Shown here piece by piece: positions 19,401 to 28,229 of a stretch of 64,000 nt of DNA. Source of the stretch: JANXQG01 sp964615095 (GTDB lineage Bacteria; Planctomycetota; Planctomycetia; Pirellulales; Thermoguttaceae). A model generated the notes under the pieces. It was not told the origin of the DNA. It ran no database searches and saw only the letters and a program-made list of their open reading frames with translations. Where the stretch lies: NCBI GenBank assembly GCA_964615095.1, contig CAZTPX010000037.1:5930-69929 (forward strand), read 5' to 3'. The translations under genes were made by a program, and so were the position numbers. Each line of letters begins with the position of its first letter. The first letter of the stretch is position 1.

Positions 19401-19651
19401 AACGACACTCCCGCGACGTGCCGGGCCAACTCCGTGAGTTTCTTCGGCTCCAAGGCGGCCTCGGCCAGACGCACGAGCACGCGGTCCAGGATCTCGCCCG
19501 CCGCCTTGCGCGTGAAGGTTGTCGCCAGGATGCCGTCCAGCGGCTGGCGGGCGGCCAGGCCGATAAAACGGTTGCTGAGCTGGAACGTCTTGCCCGTGCC
19601 GGCCGAGGCGCGGATCACGGTGTGGGGTGCGGCGCTGTGTGTTTCGCTCAT
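16496..19651 (-). CDS. addA: UvrD-family helicase/exonuclease, AddA-like
   Basis: A 1051-residue protein. The superfamily 1 helicase core has Walker A ASAGTGKT (15-22), TTFTRKAA, Walker B LLLDEFQDTS, QAIYGWRGG and VMTVHQCKGLQFD followed by YVALTRA. The C-terminus is a RecB-family nuclease: GAFDRL, ILDFKTDE with the catalytic Asp and Lys, and the QYRPQLAAY motif. It should unwind and resect double-strand breaks for RecA, and degrade foreign DNA. It is the second gene of a pair: its ATG overlaps the upstream stop as ATGA (19648-19651). Planctomycete members are divergent from the Bacillus AddA, so orthology is likely rather than certain. Confidence 0.88.
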   Translation of the reverse strand: MSETHSAAPHTVIRASAGTGKTFQLSNRFIGLAARQPLDGILATTFTRKAAGEILDRVLVRLAEAALEPKKLTELARHVAGVSLDRSRCLGLLREMVRHLHRLRVCTLDSFFVQIAQSFGLELGFPPGWAIADEIEDAAIRAEAIRAVLKREKTEDVLRLMHLLTKGEAARSVSEQIASLVTALYAIYCEAPAEAWQALPRPKQLATAELPAAVEALEHVPLPGARYEKTRAQDLASARDDDWESFLGKGLGAKVFDGSETFYGNPIPPDVLEVYRPLVKHAKAVLLARFADQTKATYDLLERFDEAYQRLKASERSLRFEDITRRLGERAIGERLEEVVYRLDGQVAHLLLDEFQDTSALQWRVLRPFAQRVVGGGERSLFCVGDVKQAIYGWRGGVAEIFDALDEEFGPLPSQALNQSFRSSPVVIDCVNRVFEGIANNAVLNKCPAAARKWSERFTEHTTARKTLPGYCRLATAAAAAEGQDQATATLRYAAAEVERLHEQSPQCEIGVLVRRNVAVARLIFELRLRGIEASEEGGNPLTDSPAVQILLSLLTLADHPGDTTARFHVAHSPLAEHVGLAEHCDSPAAWHLAEEVRRRLMVEGYGPVLEGWAETLAAACDRRDVSRLAQLVEMAYRYEDRATLRATDFVNLVEQQRVEDPTSARVRVMTVHQCKGLQFDIVVLPELDVGMSGQPPEIVAGCPKPAARIERVCRYVSKDLREILPAEFQRMFAAHEERVVEESLCLLYVALTRAVYSLHMVIAPSKANEKTVPYTFAGVLRTALAGSDATEAETTLYEHGDPLWFTKIESRAVSAAEVAPTGPLHWPQRPEQPTRGLDHRSPSRLEGGGLVHLASQLRLERGQALDRGTLLHLWFEQIGWLEDGEPDDAALRQIACAKKLEHLDLPELLVRFRTSLRKPAVVAALRKATYQQPADEEGCRVHVSAGIQAPVWELFRERSFAVGDEGGILRGAFDRLVVLRDGQQVVAADILDFKTDEVPGDDPRAIDARVEQYRPQLAAYRRAAAAMLAIDPAQVSARLLFVGPGVKRAV

Positions 19652-22449
19652 GGTTGGCTGCCTCCTTCCGCGGACTCTTGGGCGATCGCCGCGGCGAAGC
19701 GGTTGTCCTGACAAATTGCGGCAAAGTCCTCGGAGAACGCGGGCGGCGGGTTCGCCGGCGGCCAGAACTTTTCCGCTCTCACGTTGCGGATCACGCCCGC
19801 CGCGGCCTCGTCGGCGGCCTGGAACTCGTCCGCCGTCCACTCCGCCGCCAGCCGCCCCACGGCCGTGATGTCCTTGGGAAGAACGATATAGGCCAGTTCC
19901 AGGGGGCCGCTGATCCCCAGGCCGGTCACCAGGTGCCGATAGAGCGGCAGTTGCAGGTCGATCCACTCGCCGCTCTTTTGATGGGCCTTCTTAGGCGACG
20001 TCGCCCGGTCCGACGTCTTGTAATCGAAGATCACCCGCTGGCCCGACGCGGCGTTGACATCGATGCGATCGATGCGGCCGCGCAACAGCATCCGCTGGCC
20101 GTCGACCTCCAGGAAGGCCTTGCCGCTCTCCGGACTGACCTCGGTGTATTCGATCCGCCAGCCGTGGCGCGCCCATTCCGCCTGCCAGCGGGCGAAGGCC
20201 GCCAGCCGCAGCCGCAACTGCTCGACCTGCACGCGGACGGACGGCAGGGGCGCTTTGCCGAAACTGGCCAGCACGGCCGCGTCGAGCTGATTGCCCAGGT
20301 ACTTGGCGATCATCTCGGGCGGGGCGGCGGCCACGTCGGGGTCCTGGCCCAGCGAGCTGAGCACTTCGTGGGCCAGCGAGCCGAAGCCCGCCCCGTCCAG
20401 TTCCTCCGCCGAGTCGGCCAGGCTCTCCAGCTTGAGCACGTGCCGCAGATAATAGCGATACGGGCAGCCCAGGTAGTCTTTGAATTCGGTGACCCGCATG
20501 GAAGTGATCGGCGTGGCCAGGGGCAGGGGACGGGGCACTTCCAGCAGCGACCGTTCGCGCCCGGCGCACAAGCGGCCGGTTTCCAGCCGCGGGCGGGCGG
20601 GCCGCTTCTCGTCGTCGAAGAAGGTCGTCACCCGCCTGGCCATCGCCGTATCGTTGCAGGTGAACAGCAGGCGGCTAGGCAGAAGGGGATCGCCCTCGGC
20701 GCTCCGTCGGCCGGCGATCACTTGCAGCGATTCCCGCGAGGCGGCCAGCAGGGAGAGGGCGTAGGCATCGCGGGCGTAGCGGCGATCGTTGTCTTCGATC
20801 TCCAGCGCGCGGCGGAGTTGATTGGGCAGGAAGACGTCGGCATTCAGCGAGGCCGGCACGCGGCCTTCGTTGAACCCCGTGACGACCAGCGCGGGAGCAT
20901 CGTCCAGCGGCAGTTCCAGCCAGCCCAGCAGTTCCATCGCCCCGCGGTCGGGCGGCGGTGGCACGCAGCCGCCGTCGATCTGCCGCAGCACCAGCCGCAG
21001 GGCCTCGATACTGGTGACTGCGGGCATCAGTTCCGCCGGGATGGTCAGTTGTTGGGCCAGGGCCTCGTGGACTTGGTCGCAGGCGTCCAGGATAGTGCGG
21101 TCGGGTTCGGCGTCGCTGCGGAGTGGTTGCCGCCCGAAGATCTCCGCCAGGAGTTCCACGATCGGCTCGGCCCACTCGGTCAAGGGCCGTGCTTTGCCCT
21201 GCAATGAGCGGCACAAACCCTGCACGGTCTTGTAGACCCGCTGGATGGTCTCGTGGGGCTGGTCGTCGCCTTGCCACTGGCCGTCCATCGCGCTGGGCAT
21301 GTGCTCGCCCTGGTAGGCGTCCAGTTGACTCAGCCAATCGCCCGGGACGGACTTGGCCAGCAGCCACTGGTGGACCCAGGGATGGCGCACCAGGGCGGCC
21401 AAGGCCGAAAAGCTCGCATTCTCCAGGTAGTCGGCCATTGCGGCCAGCAGGCGGAAGGGGGCGGAGCGGGCGACTGTCGTGCCCACGCCGTGCCGGGCGG
21501 GGAGGCCGCATTGCCGCAGCCGCTGCAGCACGTGGGGCACGATCTGTTCGTCGGCCATGCCGATGGCGATCTGCTCCGTGTTGTAACGGCCGTCCAAGGC
21601 GGCAATCGCGCGGACAACCGCTTCCGCCTGGCCGGCCGCGTCGTCGGCCACTTCCATCTGCTCGTCGGACAAGGGGATCTCTTGCGCCAGCCAGGCGGCC
21701 GGACTGATGCAGCCGTGCTCGTCGAAGCGTTCAGCCAGCTTCTTGGGAGCGAAGACCAGGGCCGTCACGTGCTCCGCCACCAGGTCCAGCATTTTCCGTT
21801 GCGAGCGGTTCAGGTCAGTAGCACCGACAAGCACGATCCGCTTCTCCGTGCGGCATTCCGCTTTCTCGATCGCCACCAGCCGCGCCGTCTGCCGGTCCCA
21901 GAGGTCCAGACCGTCGAGCGTGGCCAGGTATTGTTTCTGCACCTCAGCCAGCGCCTGCCAGCGGGCCGTCTCGCGAAAGCCGTCGATCTGGGAGCCGCAC
22001 TGGGCGACCTTGGAAAAGTCCAGTCCGTCGGCCGCCAGTTCGCGGTGTACGCGGCCCAGCATTTCGCCCAGCGAGAGCCATGCCAGCCGATCATCCGGGC
22101 TGGGCAGCTTGACGATCATCTCGACGTGCCGCGGATCGGTCTTGCGGAGGGCCTCGTTCCAGGCCAATTGCTGCACCAGGGTATCGGCAAAGGGCCGTTT
22201 GGCTTCATACAGCAACTCCGGCAGTTCGCCCACGGTGACGATCCGTGGCGGGCAGAGCGGCAACTGCCGCCGCTGGGCCTCGGCGACGAGGATCTCCAGC
22301 AACCGTCGGCCCGCGCGGCTACCGGGCAGGGCCAGCACGACCTGTTCGAGGTCCAGTTGTCCGGCGGTGGCAAACTGTTCGAACAGGTAGTCGACGGCGG
22401 CCGCCAGGGCCGGTCGTTTCCAATCCAAGAACACGCGTTGGATGTTCAT
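19648..22449 (-). CDS. addB: AddB-like PD-(D/E)XK nuclease/inactivated helicase
   Basis: A 933-residue protein. The N-terminal half is a degenerate SF1 helicase: the position of Walker A reads LPGSRAGRR, without the GK(S/T). TGFNEGRVPASLNAD and DNDRRYARDAYALSLLAAS are typical of the AddB/RexB type. The C-terminal nuclease has RGRIDRID and VIFDYKTSD (catalytic Asp, Lys) and LQLPLYRHL. AddB normally has four cysteines for an iron-sulfur cluster; here only the Cys in GCPYRYYLRHVL is seen, so no cluster is expected. GAGGAG lies just upstream of ATG 22449. It is translationally coupled to the addA-like gene. Confidence 0.82.
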   Translation of the reverse strand: MNIQRVFLDWKRPALAAAVDYLFEQFATAGQLDLEQVVLALPGSRAGRRLLEILVAEAQRRQLPLCPPRIVTVGELPELLYEAKRPFADTLVQQLAWNEALRKTDPRHVEMIVKLPSPDDRLAWLSLGEMLGRVHRELAADGLDFSKVAQCGSQIDGFRETARWQALAEVQKQYLATLDGLDLWDRQTARLVAIEKAECRTEKRIVLVGATDLNRSQRKMLDLVAEHVTALVFAPKKLAERFDEHGCISPAAWLAQEIPLSDEQMEVADDAAGQAEAVVRAIAALDGRYNTEQIAIGMADEQIVPHVLQRLRQCGLPARHGVGTTVARSAPFRLLAAMADYLENASFSALAALVRHPWVHQWLLAKSVPGDWLSQLDAYQGEHMPSAMDGQWQGDDQPHETIQRVYKTVQGLCRSLQGKARPLTEWAEPIVELLAEIFGRQPLRSDAEPDRTILDACDQVHEALAQQLTIPAELMPAVTSIEALRLVLRQIDGGCVPPPPDRGAMELLGWLELPLDDAPALVVTGFNEGRVPASLNADVFLPNQLRRALEIEDNDRRYARDAYALSLLAASRESLQVIAGRRSAEGDPLLPSRLLFTCNDTAMARRVTTFFDDEKRPARPRLETGRLCAGRERSLLEVPRPLPLATPITSMRVTEFKDYLGCPYRYYLRHVLKLESLADSAEELDGAGFGSLAHEVLSSLGQDPDVAAAPPEMIAKYLGNQLDAAVLASFGKAPLPSVRVQVEQLRLRLAAFARWQAEWARHGWRIEYTEVSPESGKAFLEVDGQRMLLRGRIDRIDVNAASGQRVIFDYKTSDRATSPKKAHQKSGEWIDLQLPLYRHLVTGLGISGPLELAYIVLPKDITAVGRLAAEWTADEFQAADEAAAGVIRNVRAEKFWPPANPPPAFSEDFAAICQDNRFAAAIAQESAEGGSQP

Positions 22450-22709
22450 CCGAATACTCCTCAATCCTATCATTGTAACGGAATGCTGGGTCGAGAGAAA
22501 CCGGCCGGTACCTCTGCCGTGAACGAGCAAAGGAACGCCAATAATCGCTCATCAGTGGTTATCGGGGTTCCTTTCGACTGCCATTCTGCACACTGCCATT
22601 CTGCCACCTGGACAGTTACGAACCCTTTTGCTAGCATGGAACTTCTGTTGCTGTTTGGATAGGATCCAAGCGGAGTCGAAATTGGAAATGCCAGTTGAAA
22701 TGAACTTCC

Positions 22710-23738
22710 ATGGCCACGGTCTCTATTGAACTCAAACGCGAGCAGCCGATCGTCACGGTCGAGCAGCATATTCTCCAGGAACAAAAGCGATTCCCCGAGG
22801 CCTCGGGAGAGTTCTCCTGGCTGTTGTCGGGAATCACGCTGGCAACCAAGATCATCCAAGCCAAGATCAGCCGGGCTGGGCTGACGGATATCCTCGGTGC
22901 TCATGGCAACGTGAACGTGCAGGGAGAGGTGCAACAGAAGCTCGACGTCTACGCCAATGAAGCGCTGCTGGATTGCCTCAGTTATCGCGAGAGCATCGCG
23001 CTCTTGGCGTCGGAAGAGAACGAGACGCCCGTCATAACCCGGCACAACTCGCCGCACGCCAAGTATGCGGTGGTGTTCGATCCGTTGGACGGTTCTTCGA
23101 ACATCGACGTAAATGTGAGCGTAGGCACGACCTTCTCGATTCTCAAGCGGCCGAGCGACGCGTCCGACGCCGATCCTACGCATTGGGTCTTGCAGCCGGG
23201 GCACCGGCAGGTGGCGGCCGGTTACGTGGTCTACGGTTCATCGACCATGCTGGTCTATAGCGTAGGCAACGGCGTACACGGTTTTACGCTGGACCCTTCC
23301 ATCGGCGCTTATTTGCTCAGCCACGAGAATATGCGCATGCCGGAGCAGGGCAAGTATTACTCGGTCAACGAGGCCCTCCGAGATAGCTTTCCGCCGGGTT
23401 ACGTGCGTTTCCTCGAGCGACTCCGCAGCGGGGCCTTGGGACGCCGCTACGTCTCGCGATACATCGGTTCCATGGTGTCGGACATCCACCGCACGCTCAT
23501 CAAGGGAGGCGTCTTTCTCTATCCACCCACCCGCGATCACGACAGCGGCAAATTGCGCCTGCTCTACGAGGCCAATCCAATCGCCTTCCTCATCGAACAG
23601 GCGGGAGGCATGGCGCTCGACGGTCAACGACGAATCCTGGAAGTCGTGCCGAATGCCGTACATCAGCGCACGCCGCTGGTTGTCGGCAGTCGCGTGGAGA
23701 TGGAGGACTTTGTCCACACCATTCAGGCACATGGATGA
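22710..23738 (+). CDS. fbp: Fructose-1,6-bisphosphatase, class I
   Basis: This enzyme removes the 1-phosphate of fructose 1,6-bisphosphate in gluconeogenesis and the pentose phosphate cycle. The 342-residue length is standard. The metal site VFDPLDGSSNID, the substrate loop with RYIGSMVSDIHRTLIKGGVF and RLLYEANPIAFLIEQAGG are all intact. It is monocistronic and flanked by the divergent addB gene. Its last 149 bp overlap, on the other strand, the 3' end of the open frame at 23590-25707. Confidence 0.97.
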   Translation: MATVSIELKREQPIVTVEQHILQEQKRFPEASGEFSWLLSGITLATKIIQAKISRAGLTDILGAHGNVNVQGEVQQKLDVYANEALLDCLSYRESIALLASEENETPVITRHNSPHAKYAVVFDPLDGSSNIDVNVSVGTTFSILKRPSDASDADPTHWVLQPGHRQVAAGYVVYGSSTMLVYSVGNGVHGFTLDPSIGAYLLSHENMRMPEQGKYYSVNEALRDSFPPGYVRFLERLRSGALGRRYVSRYIGSMVSDIHRTLIKGGVFLYPPTRDHDSGKLRLLYEANPIAFLIEQAGGMALDGQRRILEVVPNAVHQRTPLVVGSRVEMEDFVHTIQAHG

Positions 23739-25707
23739 ACGGGGCAATCTGCACATCATCGAGTTCGACCCCTTCCATGCGGAAGACCAGCTTCTTCACG
23801 GTCAGATCCGGGCGATAAGAAATCATCGTGCGCTGCCCCGCGATCTCCGCGTCCACCAGGGAACCCCCGATCTTGTCGCCGCCCTTGACAATCACGCGGA
23901 CGGTAAACGGCCGATCCATGTCGATGAGGTTTTCGATGGCGTAATTGCCGACGGACGAGGGCGAGCCGCCTTCGCGCAGAGACTTCTCACGGCCCGCGAA
24001 GCTGCTTAATCCGCCCGGACCGAACTGGGCACGCAGATCATCCAAGCGAATCTGCAACTCGCAGGAGGCCTGTTCACCATGCTCGGGCAGGAACGCAATG
24101 CCGACCTTGCCTCCCTTGGCCGCTGCCGGCCGGACCTTGAAGATCAGCATGAACGATCGGCTCCCTGCCGGGAATGCCGTCGTTTCGGTAAGCTTCGCCG
24201 CGAGCGTTTTGGGCTCCCCCGTTTCGGGCGTTATTTCCTTCATCCACTTCGAGCCGATCCTGCCATTGGGGAATTGCACCAACTCGCGGATCAGCAGGTT
24301 GCCGCCCCAGCCGCGGATGGGAATCCAGGCCGCCATCAGGAACCGTCCGCCCGTAATTTCCGCGATCGAGGGCACGTTCGAGCCGTCGTAGAAGTCGAGT
24401 CCTTTGCGGACGACGTCCTCATAGGCCGAGTTCGGCCCGGCGGCGGGCTTCGACCAAAGTCCCGTGAAACCGCCGATGATGTAATCGAACTTGCCCCAGC
24501 GGAAGAAGAACGTGCAGTCGCCGCCGGGCGGGAAGCCCGGACTGATGCAGTGCCAGCCGCCGTCGACCGATTCCGATTCCCAAATGCCGTTGGAATGGAA
24601 GTTCGCCATCATTCGTAGTTTGCCGTTGGGGTCGGTGTAGACGCTGGGGTTCTCGCAGGGATGGAACATGACGTTGGACTTCTTGAAGTTCGCGACGCCA
24701 TCCGCGCTGACGGCATAGGTCGCGCCGGCGGGTACGCCGGCTGTTGTGGCCCGCTGGAACGCGCCCGTGCGCCCGTTCTTGTTCAGATATTCCCACTGCG
24801 CGGGGAGTGTCGTCTTTTCCTGCGGATAGACGCGTGTGGTGTGCAGGCCGTAGCTCAGGCACAACCGGTCCTGGAAGACAAAAGGCACGCCCGTGCCGAT
24901 GCATTCCCACTGTTCTTGCAGCGGCGTTGCCGCCTCGTGTTCGGTCCAGGTCAGAAAATCCTCCGTGGACATGTGTTCGAAATAGTGCGCGCCGCAGCCG
25001 AACTTGCTGTGGTGATGCCGGCGGTCAGCCAAATAGAACACGTGATAGCGCCCCCGGTAGGAGATCGTCGCCACGTCGCCGACCCAGTTGTTGTGTCCGC
25101 GGGGAATCCAGTACTGGATACCGGGCGCGGTGGCGGGCGTCTTCGCCTGTTGCTTTTCGGGCTTGAGTCCGGGCAGATAAATCGCCGCCTGCTTGAGGTA
25201 CTCCGCGTCCAGCTTCCACGTGTTCTTGGTTGCCCATTGCGGATAGCCGAAGGGGAAGTCGTTATCGAGCATTGCGCCATCGACATACATCTTCCAGTCC
25301 GCGCCGGAGAAGTTGAGGACGATTTCATGTTCGCCTGCGGGCCGCTCGAGCATGGCAAGCGGAATCCCGATGGTCATATTCTGCCAGTTGGGATGCTCGA
25401 CGGAATGGAGCGTGACGGTTGCCTCCAGGACAGGCACCGAGCCGTCGGGCATTTTGAAGGCCGGATAGTTCTGGCGGTTTCGGTCGCGCGGATCGTGCTG
25501 ACGGAGCCGGACGCCGAGCACGTGCGGTATTTCAAGAATGTTCTTCTCGCCGGCGAACGACTTGAGGTCCAGCGTGAATTTGACGGTGAAGCTGCTTGCT
25601 GGATTCGCGGGCGCGGCGAACTCCGCCTGTGGAGTCTGCGTGGTGAGCGTACTCTGTGCCGGCTGCGAGGCGTTGAAAAGCCATAACAACGTTAACAATT
25701 TCACCAT
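23590..25707 (-). CDS. Secreted GH32-like five-bladed propeller protein
   Basis: A 705-residue protein with a signal peptide (first 19 residues). A beta-sandwich N-terminal part (about 35-190) precedes a propeller: GHNNWVGDVATISYRGRYHVFYL resembles the first blade of GH32/GH43-type enzymes, STEDFLTWTEHEAATPL the second, and GIWESESVDG, DYIIGGFTGLW and GGRFLMAAWIP later blades. A role in sugar polymer or sucrose/fructan hydrolysis is inferred; some family members are inactive, and I cannot assign the catalytic acids with confidence. The natural end is probably near HVPEW (about 23725): the last 45 residues are antisense to fbp and low in family character, as if the original stop was lost. Confidence 0.72.
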   Translation of the reverse strand: MVKLLTLLWLFNASQPAQSTLTTQTPQAEFAAPANPASSFTVKFTLDLKSFAGEKNILEIPHVLGVRLRQHDPRDRNRQNYPAFKMPDGSVPVLEATVTLHSVEHPNWQNMTIGIPLAMLERPAGEHEIVLNFSGADWKMYVDGAMLDNDFPFGYPQWATKNTWKLDAEYLKQAAIYLPGLKPEKQQAKTPATAPGIQYWIPRGHNNWVGDVATISYRGRYHVFYLADRRHHHSKFGCGAHYFEHMSTEDFLTWTEHEAATPLQEQWECIGTGVPFVFQDRLCLSYGLHTTRVYPQEKTTLPAQWEYLNKNGRTGAFQRATTAGVPAGATYAVSADGVANFKKSNVMFHPCENPSVYTDPNGKLRMMANFHSNGIWESESVDGGWHCISPGFPPGGDCTFFFRWGKFDYIIGGFTGLWSKPAAGPNSAYEDVVRKGLDFYDGSNVPSIAEITGGRFLMAAWIPIRGWGGNLLIRELVQFPNGRIGSKWMKEITPETGEPKTLAAKLTETTAFPAGSRSFMLIFKVRPAAAKGGKVGIAFLPEHGEQASCELQIRLDDLRAQFGPGGLSSFAGREKSLREGGSPSSVGNYAIENLIDMDRPFTVRVIVKGGDKIGGSLVDAEIAGQRTMISYRPDLTVKKLVFRMEGVELDDVQIAPFIHVPEWCGQSPPSPRDCRQPAACADVRHSARLPGFVVDRRAPCLPPVR

Positions 25708-25745
25708 GGGTCTTTTGTCCTTTTATTGAGACTGTAAAAGGCAAT

Positions 25746-25871
25746 GTGTCGCCGCTAACGCGGCTGAGATCGTATCGTCGTATCATAACCGGGGGTTGCG
25801 CTGCGCTCCACCCCCGGCTATTCACGTGTTGCCGCTCCGCGGCACGTATAGCGCCGGCGCGCGTGCCATGA
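25746..25871. repeat. 126-bp direct repeat left of the transposase
   Basis: This 126-bp block contains several small hairpins (GCCGC-TAA-CGCGGC type, GGGGGTTGCG/CGCTCCACCCCC, TTGCCGCTCCGCGGCA). It recurs at 26546-26671, exactly 800 bp away and in the same orientation, with about 4 differences. The pair flanks the IS200-type transposase gene. Confidence 0.9.
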
Positions 25872-25909
25872 AAAAGCACAATACGCCGTTCTGTATCGCG
25901 TAGTCCTTC

Positions 25910-26077
25910 GACCGCGTAGCGGTCACCTTCGAATAACCGCGATCGGGCAAGGTTCTGTATCGCGTAGTCCTTCGACCGCGTAGCGGTCACCTTTGAATAG
26001 CCGCGGGTGGAGCGCAGCGCAACCCGCGGACTCGGATTCATTTACGTTGCGTGTGCCACGTAGTGGCACGACAGATT
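25910..26077. repeat. REP-like hairpin block next to the transposase end
   Basis: It holds two copies of GACCGC-GTA-GCGGTC (starting 25918 and 25979), one CCGCGGGT/ACCCGCGG pair with GGAGCGCAGCGC, and TGCCAC-GTA-GTGGCA (26054-26068), directly beside the stop codon of the transposase. The same set appears at 26704-26766 and 28230-28603. Confidence 0.8.
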
Positions 26078-26527
26078 TCACGCCAGGTATCGTTCGTCGT
26101 ACGCAACGCCGTTTTCGCGGAGCAATCGCCGATATTCATCGAGCAGCGATTCCGTGCGGTGATGTTCGGCCTGTCCTTTAATATATTCGATGAGCGAGTC
26201 CTTTTCGGGATACGATACCGTGAACGCGCCGTACCCGTCCTGCCAATCTTCAAACCGGCGGAATTCCGGCTGCTCCTTGAGCCAGCGGCTACTGCCGGTT
26301 TTCACCTCCTTCACATAATCGGCCAACGACAAGGTCGTCGGAATCCCGGTCAAAATATGAACGTGATCGTCGATGCCTCCGATGCGATACAGGTGGCAAT
26401 TGAGACTCTTGTGGATCCCCCAGATATAGCGATAAACAAGCTCTCGATGGTCGTCAGGCAACGTGCGCTGACGATTCTTCGTAGAGAAAACGACGTGCAA
26501 CAACAATTGGGTGTAGGTATTTGGCAT
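26078..26527 (-). CDS. IS200/IS605-type (RAYT-like) Y1 transposase
   Basis: A 149-residue single-domain transposase. HVVFSTKNRQR (11-21), the metal-binding HUH motif DHVHIL (His55, His57), DGYGAFTVS (97-105) and YIKGQAEHH with the presumed nucleophile Tyr115 and Gln119 are all intact. Such enzymes cut and join single-stranded DNA at hairpins; the RAYT branch mobilises REP/REPIN hairpins and is usually a single-copy gene flanked by them. No accessory TnpB is present. The gene sits inside two 126-bp direct repeats and REP-like hairpins, which supports the RAYT assignment. It may be the enzyme, or a relative of it, that spreads the palindromes of this genome. Confidence 0.88.
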   Translation of the reverse strand: MPNTYTQLLLHVVFSTKNRQRTLPDDHRELVYRYIWGIHKSLNCHLYRIGGIDDHVHILTGIPTTLSLADYVKEVKTGSSRWLKEQPEFRRFEDWQDGYGAFTVSYPEKDSLIEYIKGQAEHHRTESLLDEYRRLLRENGVAYDERYLA

Positions 26528-26545
26528 GGCGAACCTCGAAACACG

Positions 26546-26671
26546 GTGTCGCCGCTAACGCGGCTGCGATCGTATCGTCGTATCATAACCGGGGGTTGCG
26601 CTGCGCTCCACCCCCGGCTATTCACGTTTTGCCGCTCCGCGGCACGTATAGCGCCGGCGCGCATGTCATGA
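26546..26671. repeat. 126-bp direct repeat right of the transposase
   Basis: Second copy of the block at 25746-25871, about 97% identical and in direct orientation. It lies 18 bp upstream of the transposase start, so it may carry its promoter. Confidence 0.9.
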
Positions 26672-26703
26672 GGAAGCGCAACAGACCTCCCCGTATTGCA
26701 TGG

Positions 26704-26766
26704 TTCTTCGACCGCGTAGCGGTCACCTTCGAATAGCCGCGGGTGGAGCGCAGCGCAACCCGCGGA
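26704..26766. repeat. REP-like hairpin pair right of the transposase
   Basis: Contains CGACCGC-GTA-GCGGTC followed by the CCGCGGGT...ACCCGCGG hairpin. It is nearly identical to 25979-26030 and to the end of the array at 28489-28545. Confidence 0.85.
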
Positions 26767-26843
26767 CTTGCACAATTCGCTTGGCAGAGGTATCATGCGG
26801 AGAATTGTTCCCGTCGTAGGTCGTCACTTCAGGAGGGAATGCC

Positions 26844-27272
26844 ATGCTCACGATTAGCGGAAAATCTATTGGCCGGCGAAAGCCGTTATTCGCCGATTTC
26901 TCGGTCGCTCCCCCGCCGGATCTGAGAGGGGATGGCGGCGTTACGCTGCGGCAGTTGGTCGAACACGTGGTGCGCGAAGAAGTGGCCGCCTTCAGACAAC
27001 GACAACAAGATCGCGTCGTGTTTCGCGCGTTGACCGCCCGGCAAATCGAGGAAGCGGCCCAGCGCGGCAAGATCGCGTCCGGCGGAAGCGAGGTTCCCCC
27101 CCAGGAGGTCGATACGGACGCCGCAGTCGGCGCGGCACTGACGGCCTTCGAAGACGGCCTGTACTTCGTCGTTATCGACGATCAGCAGGCCAAGCAGCTT
27201 GACCAGCAGCTCTTCCTGCACCCCGATAGCCGCATTACCTTTATCCGTCTCACCCTGCTTGCCGGAGGTTGA
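26844..27272 (+). CDS. Conserved protein of unknown function upstream of DUF4132/DUF5724-like gene
   Basis: A 142-residue soluble protein with a strong ribosome-binding site (AGGAGGG, 26831-26837). VTLRQLVEHVVREEVAAF and VGAALTAFEDGLYFVVIDDQQ are its most regular parts. I do not recognise a named domain. It ends 4 bp before the start of the next gene, which is a broken DUF4132/DUF5724-like gene, so the two formed an operon. Function unknown. Confidence 0.72.
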   Translation: MLTISGKSIGRRKPLFADFSVAPPPDLRGDGGVTLRQLVEHVVREEVAAFRQRQQDRVVFRALTARQIEEAAQRGKIASGGSEVPPQEVDTDAAVGAALTAFEDGLYFVVIDDQQAKQLDQQLFLHPDSRITFIRLTLLAGG

Positions 27273-27276
27273 CCGC

Positions 27277-28229
27277 ATGCTTACTCCCGAAATGGCGAAG
27301 AAACAACTGGACGCCTGGCGCGTGGAATCCGAGGACCGCTTGTTGCCCGCGGCAAAAGAACTGCCCGAGAAGCTGCGGAGCATCGCTTACGTCGTCTTGG
27401 GCCGCGACGTCAAGGGCGAGTGTTTGGACTTTCAGGACGCGGAGATCAAGCAGCGGCAGGCCAGCGCATGCGAAGAACAGCTCGCAAGGCTCGATCGTCT
27501 TTTGCCCAAGGAGCGGCTGCGGCTCTTTACGGCACTGCTGGGCGACCTGGCCCCGACGGTCGAGGCCGCGTGGCAATCGCTGAAGAAGTCCACGTACCAA
27601 ACGGGCTACGCGCGGAAGTCGTTCCGCGCACCCGATGATCCCCATGCAACGCTCGATCTTCGCACGCACTGGCTGAAGGCCCTTCTTGCCATCGTCCAGC
27701 AGTTCCAGCCGGGTGTGGTCACCTTGCCCTGGCTGGCGGCCTGGACGCCACACCTGGGCTATCGCGTTGATCAGAACGAGGTGGGCCGCTTGCTGGCTGC
27801 GGCGATCGACGCCGGCGGGCCGCAGGGCGACGAGGTGTTCGACATCCTCTGTCGCTCCGTGACCAACGAACACGAGATCGGCGTTATGGGGCGGCACGTG
27901 TCACGGGCCTTGCTGACAGCCGCGCGGTCCGCGGGCTGGGAACTGATGGAGAAGACGCTTCTGGCCGCCCAGCGGCAAGAGGGCCTGCGGCAAGTTATCC
28001 TGGAAACGGTCGACGAGGCCCACCCCGAGGCCTATCGCCGCATGCTGCGGCTGATTCGCGACCATGACCTGGCACCCTTGTGGCCGTGCCTGCGCAGCAC
28101 CGCGGCCGCCTATTCCTGCCTTTTGCCGACGACGATCCGCGCACGGCGGAGGTTATTTCAAAAACCATCCTTCTGGCCCGTGACGCAGAGATCCAGGATC
28201 CCACGATTTTGGAGCAACTGCGGGCGTAG
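27277..28229 (+). pseudogene. Broken DUF4132/DUF5724-like gene
   Basis: It starts at ATG 27277 with GGAGG at 27264-27268. About 260 residues read well, including TGYARKSFRAPDD, GRLLAAAIDAGG and QVILETVDEAHPEAYRRMLRLIRDHDL, which resemble the N-terminal region of the large DUF4132/DUF5724-type proteins. After about 28060 that frame loses its character, while another frame reads LFLPFADDDPRTAEVISKTI and ends ILEQLRA at the TAG 28227-28229, which looks like a piece of the same family. So two segments are joined out of frame, probably by an internal deletion. Family members I know of are several times longer. A tandem REP-like array begins at the stop codon. Confidence 0.7.
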
